A model generated the notes under the pieces. That model was not told the origin of the DNA. It saw nothing but the letters and a program-made list of their open reading frames with translations, and searched no databases. From Marasmius tenuissimus (lineage: Eukaryota; Basidiomycota; Agaricomycetes; Agaricales; Marasmiaceae): a stretch of DNA of 64,000 nucleotides. A program made the translations under genes and the position numbers. Each line of letters starts with the position of its first letter. The stretch's first letter is position 1. Positions 25,109-36,095 of the stretch are shown one piece after another. The stretch is taken from the NCBI GenBank assembly GCA_029532415.1, contig JAQOTA010000062.1, forward strand, positions 1,116,001 through 1,180,000, written 5' to 3'.

Positions 25109-25754
25109 TGTCAGAATAGACTAGTCGGAGTTGGAGAGAGGTTCCGACAACCAGAAGGCCGAACGGATGGTTGGATAATAGTTGAAGGTTTCGCCAGCAA
25201 CACCGTTGAGTTGACTTGTCCTTGACCGGAAGGGAAAGGAAGATAAAGATATTAAAGAGACTGAATGAGACAAATGTGATAAAACAGAAACCAAGTTGAT
25301 TTTTATTCTGAGGAATACAAGTCGTGAAGTATCTAGCTTATATATATATATATATATCGATCTCCGAGACCTCTGAAGAGGTTCCAGCGATTGTAGTACC
25401 TGAGGTGAGTCAAGAGCAGGAGAGAATGTATGTACAGTACGGAATCTGAGACGGAGGGCAAAGTCCTGGAGTCGAAGATGAATCAGAAATGAAGTGTCAG
25501 AATGGAATGTACAGGATGAGTCATGATGGAATGGAAAGTGGAATGTTGGAATGCAGAGCCTATGGACTACTCGGAAATGAACAGTGTATATGTATCTCCG
25601 ATCCATAAGTACTGGGGACATGACATCGGAATCCGAAGTCATGTTCCGGAAAGGATCGTGAAGGAAAGAGAACATAAAGTAGATTCCGAGGCTCAGAATC
25701 TCCAGAAGGTGGATAGAAGCCTTCAGAAACCCCAGAACCGGCATGGAAATAACA
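25109..25754 (-). repeat. 3' LTR of the chromodomain gypsy element
   Basis: Bounded by TGTCAGAATAG at 25,109 and GGAAATAACA ending at 25,754, i.e. TGTTATT...TCTGACA on the minus strand. The purine tract AAGAGGGGAATAC on the minus strand directly precedes it (25,755-25,767), as for a 3' LTR. Contains a TA run at 25,341-25,357 that may be the TATA region. The candidate 5-bp TSD on the outer side is TGACG (25,104-25,108); its partner was not found because the 5' end of the element is lost. Confidence 0.8.
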
Positions 25755-25939
25755 GTATTCCCCTCTTAAGGCTCTTGCCTTGAGAGCCGCGGAAGAAGTA
25801 AGAAGAAAATTGTAAGACGTAAAAGTTTGGAATTGATTGGAAAGAAGACATTAACAATAGAAACATGATGAGTCGATAGAATGTTCTGGAACATGAAAGA
25901 ATATTCTGGAAAACCAAACAAGGAACAAATAGAAAAAAG

Positions 25940-25949
25940 ATATATAAGA
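25940..25949 (+). promoter_or_regulatory. TATA box for the opposite-strand accessory gene
   Basis: GATATATAAG lies about 45 bp upstream of the plus-strand ATG at 25,992, followed by a pyrimidine-rich CCAACTTCATTTCC start region. This places a plus-strand promoter inside the gypsy element, just inside its 3' LTR. Confidence 0.45.
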
Positions 25950-25991
25950 AGCGTACCAAGCGAATCCCAACTTCATTTCCCCAATTCCAAA

Positions 25992-27237
25992 ATGTCACCT
26001 ACACCTTCTAGCTCACCAACTCCCTCCGACCTTCTCTTCATCACTCCGTGTCCAGATGAAACAATTCTGGAGTATATCACCAAAAAACCAAAGCTTGCGG
26101 AATACTTGGCTTGGTATCCAGAAGAGGAGGACAAACAAGCCTCACGCGAATTCAATGAGGATGTGGCAACCTGGAACTGGAATCGGAATGCTTGGATACA
26201 GGAAAGGCAGGAAGAGATAGCAGGGAATATTGCGGATTGGGAGAAAGAGAAGGCGGATGCCGAACGGAAGCTGGTGGAATGGTGAACGGAGTGGGACAGT
26301 TGAGTGGAAGCAAGGTGGAAGCAGAGGGAGACTGAAGAGGAGGAAATTCAGAGAGAAACGATGGTTTCGGAAGAGGTGAAGTCTGAACCTTTTGAATACC
26401 ACTTTTCCGACACCGACAAACAGTTCATCGATATGGACTGGGAATCGGTGTGTCCGACCGGATTGGATTTATTTTATTTTGAATTTTTTAACTTCCTTTT
26501 AGTTCTACCTACCCCTTGCTGACACAACCCCAACAAATGATTTTCCAGTCTGGATTCGCTGCAGGCAAGAAGAGTGTGGAAAAGTCAGCCACCAGAGGCG
26601 TAGGTGCTGGAACAAAGAAAGGAAAAGCGAAGGACCGCAGAAGGGAGATTACGGATCCTGAAGAGGTAGGATTAGGACCTCTCCTTCTGATATGTGAGTC
26701 CAATTTTCTTTTTTGTGAAATATGTCCAAATTTGTTACAGCTTGCAACAGGTGTTCCACGCAGGACACAGAATGCCAGAGGAATCTCAACGCTGGCACAA
26801 ACTTTTGAGGGAGGAACAACACCTGCTTCCAGTGTCAGAAGAGGAAGGCAAAGTGTGTGTTTCTGGACGGAAGCAGTGATGGAAGTCAGTCGGATGCCGG
26901 GACAATGAAGTCGAAGAGCTTAGAAGGAAAATGGAAGGCTGCTGGAGGGAAAGCAGTCCACTTGGCGCCGACAGTGGAGAAGGATTTGCGCCAAATCAAT
27001 TGCGGAATCCAACTCTTGTTGAGTGTCTGGGGAGTGGACTTTCCAGATAGCTCGGATGAAGGCAAAGAAGATGTGGAAGCAGATGAGGAAGAGGAAGAGG
27101 ATTGGGAGGAAGGACCTTTGTCAACGCCAAGCAAGAGGCCTGCGTCTCAATCCCCCAGGAACCTTCGGAAGAAGATGAAGAGCACGGAAATGATCCCGGA
27201 AGAAGAAGAGGCGGATAAGGATAGGATGGAGGAGTAA
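25992..27237 (+). pseudogene. Opposite-strand accessory gene of the gypsy element, zinc-cluster-like
   Basis: Starts at ATG 25,992 (context CCAAAATGTCA). Exon 1 encodes a Ser/Pro-rich start then an acidic, Trp-rich helical region with many W/E/K repeats. A likely intron is at about 26,450-26,502 and a better one at 26,694-26,740 (GTGAGT...TTACAG, 47 nt). Splicing the latter gives LLLISCNRCSTQDTEC, followed by CFQCQKRKAKCVFLD: two Cys-rich blocks resembling a DNA-binding zinc cluster. The C-terminus is acidic then basic (KRPASQSPRNLRKKMKS). In-frame TGA codons at 26,283, 26,301 and about 26,806 stop it. It lies between the gypsy pol end and the 3' LTR, on the opposite strand. Confidence 0.6.
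26694..26740 (+). other. Predicted 47-nt intron
   Basis: GTGAGT donor and TTACAG acceptor. Removing it keeps the reading frame and joins the exon ending PLLLI to one that begins with the Cys-rich CNRCSTQDTEC block. The size is typical of basidiomycete introns. Confidence 0.55.
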
Positions 27238-27433
27238 GGGATGGAACGTCCGGAATCTGGAATTATCTTGTTTTTTGTACTTGTAGAATAATTGTAAAAT
27301 GTCGCCCAGCTGGAAGGCCTTTCTTGGAATCATGAGTGAATCGTAAGAAAGTTGGAAACAGAATTGGAATAATGAAATGAACTTGGAGAGAATTGATAGG
27401 TCCAGGCTTATGAGGGTAACGTTCATGGAATGC

Positions 27434-30022
27434 TCAGAGGAGGTGCGGAGCATTAAAGTTGTCTGCTGTGACCCAAGAAAACTCCTTGTCGGGCGCTTCA
27501 TATCCGAGCCACCAGATGCGATATTGTAACTTGCACTTGAAACGACGGTCGATCTTGGAGTCTAGGATCTCGGAAATCTTGTAATGATCTTCTTCTCCAG
27601 TGTTGAGTTTGACGGGACCTGGAGGAGGCTGGACATGATTCAGAATAGGGTTCAGAAGGATGGATTCAAGTTGGGAAATGTGGAAAGTTGGATGGATGGT
27701 ATGGAATTCAGTCAGAAGTTGGAGGGTATAGGCAACTGGAGATGGTATAGGCAACTGGAGATGGTGTAGCAATGATCTCAAAAGGACCTAGGAATTTCTC
27801 AGAGAATTTAGTGGTCGGTCGGGTCGTCTTAATGTACTTAGTGGGGACCATAACTTTATTGCCAATCTTCCATTCCGGCTGAGGCTGGAGATGCCAATCC
27901 TTCTGTTCCTTCATATGGGTTTGGGTGTGAGTAAGTTCTTCTCGGAGCATGGAATGAAGCTCAGCTAGATCAACCGCAAACTCTCGTGCACGGGCAGAAG
28001 CCATGTCTCATTCTGGGTGGATGGTTATGTTTGGATGATAACCCTTGTTGGCAAAGAATGGTGATATTCCGGTGGAAGTGTTTGGAGCATTGTTGTAAGC
28101 AAACTTGGCAAGAGGCAGGAGTTCATCCCAGTTGTCCTGCTGGTAAGAACAGTAGACTTGGATATACTGCTCAAGCGTCTGATTCACTCATTCAGTCTGT
28201 CTGTCGGCAGAAGGGTGATAACCGGAAGTGTAATGAAGTTTCATGTCAAGGGCTTTCCCAAGGGAACACATGAAATGGGAAACAAATTCAGAACCATGGT
28301 CAGAGGTGACATGCTGAGGAACACCATGCTTAGAGAACACATGAATAACAAAGAGTTAAGCGAGTTGTTCAGAAGTGATATGGATGTCGGTAGGAATGAA
28401 GATTGCTTGTTTCGAAGTGTGGTCAATGATAACTAGGATGGAATTGAAACCGTTAGAGTTCGGAAGTTCCTCAATGAAGTCTATGGATATAGAGTCCCAT
28501 GGTTGTGTGGGAACCAGAAGAGGTCGTAGAAGTCCGTATGGCCGATGTCATGGAGTCTTGTTCTGTGCGCAGATTACACAGGAGCAAATGTAGTCTTGCA
28601 CAAACTCTTGGATGAGAGGCCATGTATATTGATCTTGGATGGTTTCTAGAGTCTGGTTCTGTCCGAAGTGACCAGAGATGATATAATCGTGATATTGTTG
28701 GGGGATTCTAAGTCAGAGGTTGTTGGCTTTGGGAACGTCGATTCTGTCATCTAAACGGAGGAAACCTGTCTCATCGACAGTCCAACTAGTCTTGTTGGAA
28801 GTGTCGGAAGCGGATCGGAAGTGTTGAATGAGGGAGGAATCTTCTCTCTGAGCAGTCCAGATGTCCTTGTGGAGCTGTTCGACGTCCATGATAACGCTTG
28901 CACAAAGAACTGGACCTTCAAGAAATGTAGTGCGGAGGGAAGTGGTGAGTTGTTCCTGAGTGAATACAGGTCGGAAGTTGTGTGGATTGAGATGGGTGTA
29001 AGGCGTATCCCCCTCTTTAGGATAGACATCCCATTGTCTAGTCAAAGTCTAGTCAAAGCATCCGGTTTTGCACTGAGCTTGCCAGGACAGAAACAAATTA
29101 CCATGTTAAAATGAGAGAGGTACTCGGACCAGCGTACTTGTTGTCAGGTGAGAATCTTCGTGGTAGTGAAATATTCGAGATTTTTGTGATCCATTACCAT
29201 GTCAACTGGATTCTCGGAACCTTCCAGATAGTGCCACCAATGTTTGAATGCCTCGAAGATGGTGAGGAGCTCTTTGTTGTGCACATCATAGTTGAGTTCC
29301 GGAGGAGTGAAAGTCTGGGATTGGAATGCAATAGGATGGATCTCACTGTCATCGGTCCGGATAGAGAGGATAGCTGCCAACGCATAGTCGGATGTGTTGG
29401 TTTCCACAATGATTTCTCGATCAGGAATCCAGTGTGTGAGGATAGGAGCATGACTGAATGCCTCTTTCAGAGTATTGAAGGCAGCCTAGCATTCCAGGCT
29501 GAAGTTCCAACAAATGTCTTTCTGATTGAGGCGGGTTAAAGGAACGGTGATGGCGCTATAGTTGAAGATAAAACGCCGATAGAAGTTGCAAAAGCCGAGG
29601 GAAGATTGAATATCCTTAACTTTGCGTGGTGTAGGCCACTTGGTAATGATATCCACTTTGGACATATCCATTTGAAGACTGTCCAGCGGAAGAATGTACC
29701 TGAGGTATTTGATAGTATTGGTATGGAACTCGCACTTGGAGGCTTTGCAGTACAACCCGTTTGCCCAGAGGCGTTTGAGAACCTCCCGGACATGCTTCTT
29801 GTGAGAGGAGATGTCGTTAAAATAGATGAGGATGTCGTCTAGGTAAACTAAAACGTTAACATCAAGCATATCAGAGAAAATGTTGTTGACAAAGTGTTGG
29901 AAGACTGCAGGTGTGTTGGATAGTCCTTCCGGCATAACTAGACACTTGAATGAGCTGTAACGGGTCCAGAAAGCGGTCTTGTCATCATCACCGTCAGCAA
30001 TACGCACAAGGTGATAAGCATG
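27434..30022 (-). pseudogene. Chromodomain Ty3/gypsy pol: RT end, RNase H, integrase, chromodomain
   Basis: On the minus strand, following RT sequence interrupted by LINE A: RT with the intact catalytic YLDDILIYF (about 29,850), then RNase H (ETNTSDYALAAILS, VMDHKNLEYFTT), then integrase with an HHCC finger (GHFGQ...CSCVICAQNK), catalytic blocks SIDFIEELP and TSDHGSEF, and SADRQTE with the third acidic residue. A TGA follows QTE where an Arg is usual. The C-terminus is a chromodomain (ISEILDSKIDRRFKC, YRIWWLGYEAPDKEFSW, about 27,590-27,450). Several frame breaks exist, but sequence preservation is better than in other gypsy copies here. The N-terminal RT block is at 35,772-36,095. Confidence 0.9.
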
Positions 30023-30154
30023 CAACACTTCTCTCTCAGGTGCTTCCATCATCTACCCGTGGGAACTACTAGTTGCTGCAACCCGAAAAACGTTCTACAC
30101 TACACAGATCAAATCTGAACAATCAGAAAGCACCAACCAAATCCCAATAACCAT

Positions 30155-31162
30155 ATGTCACTGCCTGGTAGCTGCCAGGGGCGGGGAGGGGTGCGATCTC
30201 GCCCCCCGACCCGCGCAAGCACTCCACATCCACAACCCGAATCCGATGACCCCCTCCTTGCCAATGCCGGAGAGGGATCTGCACCTAGTGCCCGGGACAG
30301 ATACCTAACAAGTGTCCCCGCCCCACGGCGTGCTCAGTCCATGAGCAGCCGTAGATCTGCCTTGGTTGCTAGCCCCCGAGAGCAAACACCCATGCCGCAG
30401 GACGAAGAAATGCCTCTTCCCCCCCGCGACACTGAATCACCTGAGCTGCCAACTGGATCCTCCTTCTTGAGCCTAGCAATGTCTCCTGGAGATGTAGGGG
30501 GGGATTTCGAAGTAGCCGCTCATGCAATAACCGCCATCACGGACTGGATCCAGCTGTCTGAGTCTGAGCCTGAACTCCACATCGCAACCTCGATGCTGCA
30601 ACGCCTTCACAGCAGTACCACATCCTTATCCAGCCTCATTGCAGGCCGGATTCTCGAAGAGGCCACTATCCGGCAGCAATCTCGCATCAAGAACAGCTCT
30701 GCGCTACCCCACAGCTCTTCCCCTCTTCACATTGACCACCAGACAATGGAGGAAGATGATACAGTCCTCATCCCGCACAGAACTGAGCCCACTGGTGATA
30801 GCGGGAATAAACCAGTGCGAACGGGCCCGAGGCCGCTCCCGAAATGTCCTACGGTGCCATTTCAGCGTCCTAATCCAAGGGGACCTCCCCCAAGAATCAA
30901 CTTGGCCACTAAGCCTAAACCCACCACTCCATACTCCTTTGCTGCAGCGGCGAGAAGGGGAAGAGAACGACGAGCACCTGCTGCGCTGGCGCAGGCGAAC
31001 GCGTCAGCGTCAGCCGAGACACTGGGTAGGCCCGGACCCGCCATCTCCGGAAACCCTGGGCCCACCAAAAGGCCCCGGACTACTCTGAAATTCACTACAC
31101 CCGGACCAACCCGAAAACAGGACCTGGTGTCGTTCCCCAAGGATGTTGGGGTGCCTAAGACC
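30155..31162 (+). CDS. LINE ORF1, N-terminal part (copy A)
   Basis: Begins ATGTCACTGCC and encodes a Ser/Pro/Arg-rich protein (PPTRASTPHPQPESD, MSSRRSALVASPREQTP, DDTVLIPHRTEPTGD, PTTPYSFAAAARRGRERR). In other copies ORF1 continues to nucleic-acid-binding Cys/His knuckles, as in Tad1-like ORF1 (gag-like, RNA-binding) proteins. Here it is cut at GGTGCC (31,162) where the inverted segment begins, so it lacks the knuckles. No stop codon before the break. Confidence 0.8.
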
Positions 31163-32336
31163 TTGTGTCCATGATATGAAGGTCGGCCCCGGATTTATAT
31201 ACCCGGCCCTAGACACTCCAAGTTCCCCTGCTGTTTCCAGCAGTGCTGCCACCATGCCCCTGCGCTGTGAGACCCCTGGGTCCCATTCCGGGGAGTGGCA
31301 GTGGAAATCACCCGCCATAAGCGAAAGTGAAGGTATGCTGCCCACTTTGCTTTGCATAAGTCGGATTGCGGTTCCGTTGTCGTCAGAATAGACATTGGCT
31401 AGACATTCAGTCTCACCTCTGTAAAACAGAGACACGACCAGTACATCGCGGTGGTCAATGACATCCCTGCGCATTGCAGGCCTGAGGGCAGCCAGTCTCT
31501 TGGAGACATATGTGGCTACTCTCGGGCGATCTCCCTCATCTGTCTCTGGACGGATCATTACTGTCCAAGATGGGTGATTTGGCGTGCCCATCACTCTCTC
31601 CCCTTCCGGGTCCTTAGCTGATGGTGCGTGTCGTATGAGCCGCCAGGGCGGTTCTTGGATGAACAGGATGTCAAACCGATCTTTCAACTCCTCGAGCAAT
31701 ACATTAAGATCAAGCCGATGCTCATCAGCTTTGTGGGGACCGCTACATTTGGGACAACGCTGCTGCGGAGCGCGGCATGCAGAACTAGGGTGGCCCCATC
31801 TGTAACATCTCTGGCACAAGGGAACACCTGGACTGGCTGGAGTAGATCGAACCAAACAGTTGCGCCCTTGGATGTGTATCGGCTTATCCAAGAGACGCTT
31901 TGCACGGGTTCCTGATTGAGAATCCCAAATGTTGAAGAACACCGTACAGGTGGTGCTCTTAGCAGAGTTACGGACCACCCGAGGCAGCCCCGTGAATGTA
32001 AAGTCGTTGTTCAGAGGCGATTGCGCTATGGCATTCTTCACGTCTGAAGCAGTGATGCGGTCACCTGAGACGATGTCCTTTCAGTAGGGAACGTCGATAA
32101 TCTTGAGATACGACATCGAGGTAGGGAGCCCAACCCAATGGGACTCCTTGTATTTGTCCGGCATGAGGTCCAAAACCCTCCCGCAGATGATGTTCAGTGC
32201 GCTTTCATCAGCAACACCACTTGTAGCAAGTGCCCAGCCCTCATATGCACGAGTTGTGGCCAGGACCTTAAGAGAATGCTGCGCGCTGCGCAACGCAGCG
32301 TTCACAGTAGTAGTGAGGAGGTTGAGGCTCATTTCT
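31163..32336 (-). pseudogene. Inverted internal segment of LINE A (ORF1 end plus endonuclease)
   Basis: This 1.17-kb piece is in reverse orientation to the LINE that surrounds it. Minus strand: ORF1 middle, FTFTGLPRVVRNSAKSTTC, first knuckle CQRCYRWGHPSSAC, then RCPKCSGPHKADEHRL fused directly to DLNVLLEELKDRFDILFIQEPPW of the ORF2 endonuclease, skipping the last knuckles and the ORF2 start. The endonuclease core MAGDFHCHSPEWDPG has His in place of the Asn seen in other copies (DFNCH). Edges fit a clean inversion between GTGCC and GGGAGTCTG. Confidence 0.85.
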
Positions 32337-33987
32337 GGGAGTCTGTTCTAGACCTAGTGGTTGTCAAATCCACTCTTTCACTGGCAATTGTGGCCACGAG
32401 GGAGACAGAACTGCAGGGACCATCGCACCATATCCCGGTTTCTGTAACACTAGATATGGGAGACATCCCAGAAATACAGCGTCGTGCCCTCCCCAAAGGG
32501 GGGGAGGAGGAAGATATATTCCTAGCCGACATAATTGATGGACTCCAGGCACTAACTTGGCTGGAGCCTCAAACAGCAGAGGGTGTATCAGCTATGGCAG
32601 CTGAAATGGCCTCGGTATTCTCAAAAGCATGGGACCTGCATTCAAAGGCCTCCCGTGTTACAAAATTCTCGAAGCCCTGGTGGTCCGAAGAGTGCTCTGG
32701 TGCGCCCTTCAGGCCTACAGGGATGAAAGGTTCCAGGACAACTGGACCGAGTTTTGGAGGGTCATCCGAACCTCCAAGCGCAAGTTCTTTGACTCCCGAA
32801 TCAATGAAATTGCTGTATCTAACAAGCGCCCTTGGGATCTAATAGAATGGATCCAACAGCGCAAGTTACCACCAGTGGAGGCCATCCAGTACAATGGACA
32901 GCCGTGCCATGATCTCAATGATCTGTGGAGAGGTCTCCATGGAACATACAACTCTGCATCGGGAAGGGAAGTAGACCTGTCTGTGCTTGATCAGCTAGAA
33001 CCTATGACAGAACGAAGTTGGTCTAGATTCAGCAATGCAGAGCTCGGGGATGCATTACAGGCATGCTCGAGCATCTCGTCACCAGGGCCCGACCATCTTA
33101 CGGGGGCCCACCTCAAAGTCACTCTGTCACAGCCAGAATGTGCCCATTGTATATTAATGCTTGCGGATGCATGCATCAATACCGGCTGCTGGCCAACTCA
33201 CTTCAAGGAGTTGGTCTCAGTCATTATCCCTAAGCCCAACAAGCCTTCATACTCCACCCTGAAGTCATTCCGGCCCATTGTGCTGCTGAATACTGTGGGC
33301 AAACTCATAGAGAAGATGATTTCCAATCGTCTTCAATTCGACATGATCAAGTTTGATCTTGTTCACCCCAACCAGTTTGGGGGAGTCCGCCAACGATCCA
33401 CAGAGGATGCAGGCACCTACCTAACCCACCTAGTGAGAGCTGGGTGGGCAAAGGGGGAGATGACAAGCGTTGTCGCTTTTGACATTGCTCAATTCTTCCC
33501 ATCGCTCAACCACGATGTGCTATTACACATGCTGAGTAAATTCGGATTCTCTCACAAGTTGATTGGATTCTTTACCTCCTACCTTGTAGGGCGGTCCACC
33601 AGATATAGGTGGAACCTGTTTGAATCAGGGCCGAATGAAGCAGATGTGGGAGTGGGACAGGGCTCTGCCTTGTCCCCAGTTCTATCATCGATCTATATAG
33701 CACCGATAATGAAGGTGTACGAAATCAGAGCTCGGGAGGTGTCACTGAACACCACCCTCCTCTCTTATGTGGACAATGGCACAGTGGTAGCCCAATCCAA
33801 ATCGCTAGACGGTAACAACCATTCCCTGAAGAGGGCATATGGGATCCTATTTGCCTTGTTCACAGCGGTAGGGTTAATACTGGAGCACGATAAAACCGAA
33901 CTCTTTCACTTTAGCAGGGCTAGGGATCGATACGACCCACCCCTAGACTTGGAGTTTGCCCCGTACACGGGAAACACTCCGCTCTGA
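32337..33987 (+). pseudogene. LINE ORF2 reverse transcriptase (copy A)
   Basis: Starts with the endonuclease end (ESVLDLVVVKSTLS, then PSHHIPVS where other copies have PSDHIPVS), has a +2 shift near 32,700, then an open RT frame of about 430 codons to a TGA at 33,985. RT blocks: SVIIPKPNKPSYST, FRPIVLLNTVGKLIEKM, VVAFDIAQFFPSLNHDVLL, VGQGSALSPVLSSIY, and the active site SYVDNGTVVAQ, where the second Asp of YxDD is Asn. The terminating TGA matches CGA in the copies at 39,045 and 45,537. Reverse transcription by this copy is not expected. Confidence 0.9.
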
Positions 33988-34081
33988 CCCAAAGAAACCT
34001 GGCGGTACTTGGGGTTCTATTTTGATCGCAAATTGCTGTTCCATGAGGATGTGTGATACTGTGTGATTCCAATCGCTACGT

Positions 34082-35446
34082 ATGGATTTAGACTTTAGTA
34101 AGACAGCAATATGGGTGACAGGTGCATTCCGCACATCGCCCACAGGCGGAGTTGAAGCCCTTGCGGGACTCATCCCGGTTCACATTCACCTCCGTAAACT
34201 TGCCATAAGGGCGGATTACAGGGTAGCCACCTTGTTGAGCACACACCCGACAAGATCTCTACTTAGGGGAGCACAAGTCAAGAATGCCACCCCGCATCCC
34301 AAGTCATTGGCCACCCTGACGGAAGCAGTCCGGAAGAAGGTCAAAGGCACTGTTATGGAGATCAACAAGGTCACCACTAGGCTGACCGAGGAGTTTGATC
34401 CCACACACGAGGATGCAAACCCTGGCAACAGATTGCGGGATAGGTATCCTGACCGCATTACATTCACTGAGCAAGCCAAGGACAAGGAGAAGTCCGAGTC
34501 CGAAAGCCTAGCTGAGTGGATAGTATTTCTTGATCGGAAACTCGAGTTACTCGAAGACGATCCTGATACGGTTGTTGCAGCTACCGACGCTTCGGTGCCG
34601 CACAACCCCAGACATCAGGCCGTCTCAGCGGCTATGATATACAGAAGTGGAGACTTGGTTCATCAGACCAGGTACGCTTCAGGTGTTGTTACAGCTCCAG
34701 ATGCGGAGCTGTATGCTATACGGGTGGCAATTTTCTACATGGCTATGTCATGCTGGGAAAGCAACCACTTTGTATTATTTACTGATTGCATTGCTGCAGC
34801 AAAGCGGGCAATTGATCTGTCCATACACTCAGGACAGAGTCACTCTCTGGCCGTGTGTAGGGTGCTATCTGACTGGTTTGCAGGAGGAGATGACGGCAAG
34901 GTGACCTTCATCCAAGTACCTTCAAAAGCGAAATGGAGCATTCACCAGCTCGCTCATGAATTTGTCAGAGGACTGCCCCCCGTAGGGGTGGGGGCAGTGC
35001 CCCAAACATCGCTAGATAGGCTTCGGCAAGAAGCCACGAAAGCAGGCCAGGACGCGTGGGTATCACGCTTCCAGGACCCATCATATAAAGGCAGGCACTT
35101 TTACGAGCTACAAGATCTAAAAGATCGCCCTCTCCAGCCATCATACCTCAAGGGAGGGACATGGTTAAAGTTGGCCGCAGGGTTGCTTTCATTGACAACC
35201 AGAATGACTCGGTGCATTCTGGGGCACGCACCGATTGGAGAGTACTACCAGCGGTTCAATATTCAGGCAGATCTATCCTGCTTGTGCGGTGTGGAACCTG
35301 GGACCAGGGCGCACGTACTTCACCGATGCTCAGAACTAGAGGGTGGAAATTCGCTTCATCGGCTTCCAGGCCTGATAGCCTATTGGAAGGCAAACCCTCA
35401 GGTGTTTGCCTTCCCCTCCCAAGCAGAAGCAGAAGGAGTTGAGTAA
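34082..35446 (+). CDS. LINE ORF2 C-terminal part with RNase H (copy A)
   Basis: Open frame of 454 codons covering AIWVTGAFRTSPTGGVEALA, the connection region, and an RNase H domain with its four acidic/His positions: VVAATDAS (Asp), APDAELYAIRVAI (Glu), FTDCIAAAKRAID (Asp), IHQLAHEFVRG (His). It ends with a Cys/His-rich tail (CLCGVEPGTRAHVLHRC). RNase H in this clade removes RNA from the cDNA hybrid. It is out of frame with the RT because of two small deletions at about 34,050-34,100, so it cannot be translated as ORF2; the start codon is unknown. Confidence 0.85.
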   Translation: MDLDFSKTAIWVTGAFRTSPTGGVEALAGLIPVHIHLRKLAIRADYRVATLLSTHPTRSLLRGAQVKNATPHPKSLATLTEAVRKKVKGTVMEINKVTTRLTEEFDPTHEDANPGNRLRDRYPDRITFTEQAKDKEKSESESLAEWIVFLDRKLELLEDDPDTVVAATDASVPHNPRHQAVSAAMIYRSGDLVHQTRYASGVVTAPDAELYAIRVAIFYMAMSCWESNHFVLFTDCIAAAKRAIDLSIHSGQSHSLAVCRVLSDWFAGGDDGKVTFIQVPSKAKWSIHQLAHEFVRGLPPVGVGAVPQTSLDRLRQEATKAGQDAWVSRFQDPSYKGRHFYELQDLKDRPLQPSYLKGGTWLKLAAGLLSLTTRMTRCILGHAPIGEYYQRFNIQADLSCLCGVEPGTRAHVLHRCSELEGGNSLHRLPGLIAYWKANPQVFAFPSQAEAEGVE

Positions 35447-35771
35447 GTCATCTGGGCTGATGTGCTGGAGTTAGCTCCCCGTAGACTCTTCGGAGGGGTG
35501 TGCGGGCTCTTGCTGCCAGGCCTAGGGGGCGGGGGTGAAGGACGTGGGAGCAGGGGGCACCAGTGTGTCTGAGCCCATGATGATGCAACAGTGTTGAGGA
35601 AACACTGTGGATACATTCTGAGGGGCAGTTCCTATCGAGGCGCACCTCCTTTCTAGTTGGGAACCTAGTTATTACGCATTTGTGGCACACTGCATTTGTA
35701 TATAGCGACCGGACTGTGTTCGTACACCAGTATATAAGAATATGATCCAAAAAAAAAAAAAAAAAAAAAAA

Positions 35772-36095
35772 AAGGTGATAAGCATGACGGAGGTCAAGCT
35801 TGGTATAGATCTGGGCCTTCCGCAGAGCGTTGAGAAGGTCGGAGATGAGAGGGACCAGATAGCGATCCTTTTTGGTAATCTTGTTGAGACCCCGGAAGTC
35901 GACACAGAGTCGAAGATCACCACTCTTCTTCTTGATGAAGAGAACGGGAGCACCAAAAGGAGATTTAGATGGAGTGATGAGCCTGGCCTGGAGATGTTCA
36001 TCGATGAATTCCCGGAGAGCTGTGATCTCCATTTGAGAAAGGGAGTAGATTAGACCAAGAGGTGGTTCCGTTCCTTCCTCTAACTGAATCTTCAT
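35772..36095 (-). pseudogene. Chromodomain gypsy RT, N-terminal block
   Basis: Minus strand: MKIQLEEGTEPPLGLIYSLS, LQARLITPSKSPFGAPVLFI, KKSGDLRLCVDFRGLNKITK, then LDLRHAYHL running into the LINE A TSD. It is the same frame and protein as the RT resuming at 30,022, so one RT gene is split only by LINE A. Upstream of MKIQ (YNSRRYND) the match stops at about 36,117, where the CGGAGGC-rich unit begins, so protease and gag are missing. Confidence 0.9.

Larger units (their letters stand above)
30023..35771 (+). mobile_element. Full-length Tad1-like LINE (copy A) inserted in gypsy RT
   Basis: 5.75-kb element with 5' end CAACACTTCTCTCTCAGG and a poly(A) tail at about 35,749-35,771. The 15-bp TSD AAGGTGATAAGCATG is at 30,008-30,022 and 35,772-35,786. 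Rejoining the flanks restores the gypsy RT frame through HAYHLVRIA. Internally it has a 5' UTR (30,023-30,154), ORF1 start, a 1.17-kb inverted segment (31,163-32,336), RT, RNase H and 3' UTR. Within the inverted segment about 240 bp spanning the ORF1/ORF2 boundary are deleted, so this copy is inactive. Confidence 0.95.

Noticed and set aside
25341..25357. TA repeat as a microsatellite of interest
   Set aside because: It lies where an LTR promoter would be and is short; no separate meaning supported.
31010..32041. Long minus-strand frame of 343 codons spanning ORF1 antisense and the endonuclease
   Set aside because: It is a mix: the part right of 31,163 is real inverted LINE coding, the part left of it is antisense of ORF1. 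Not a separate gene.
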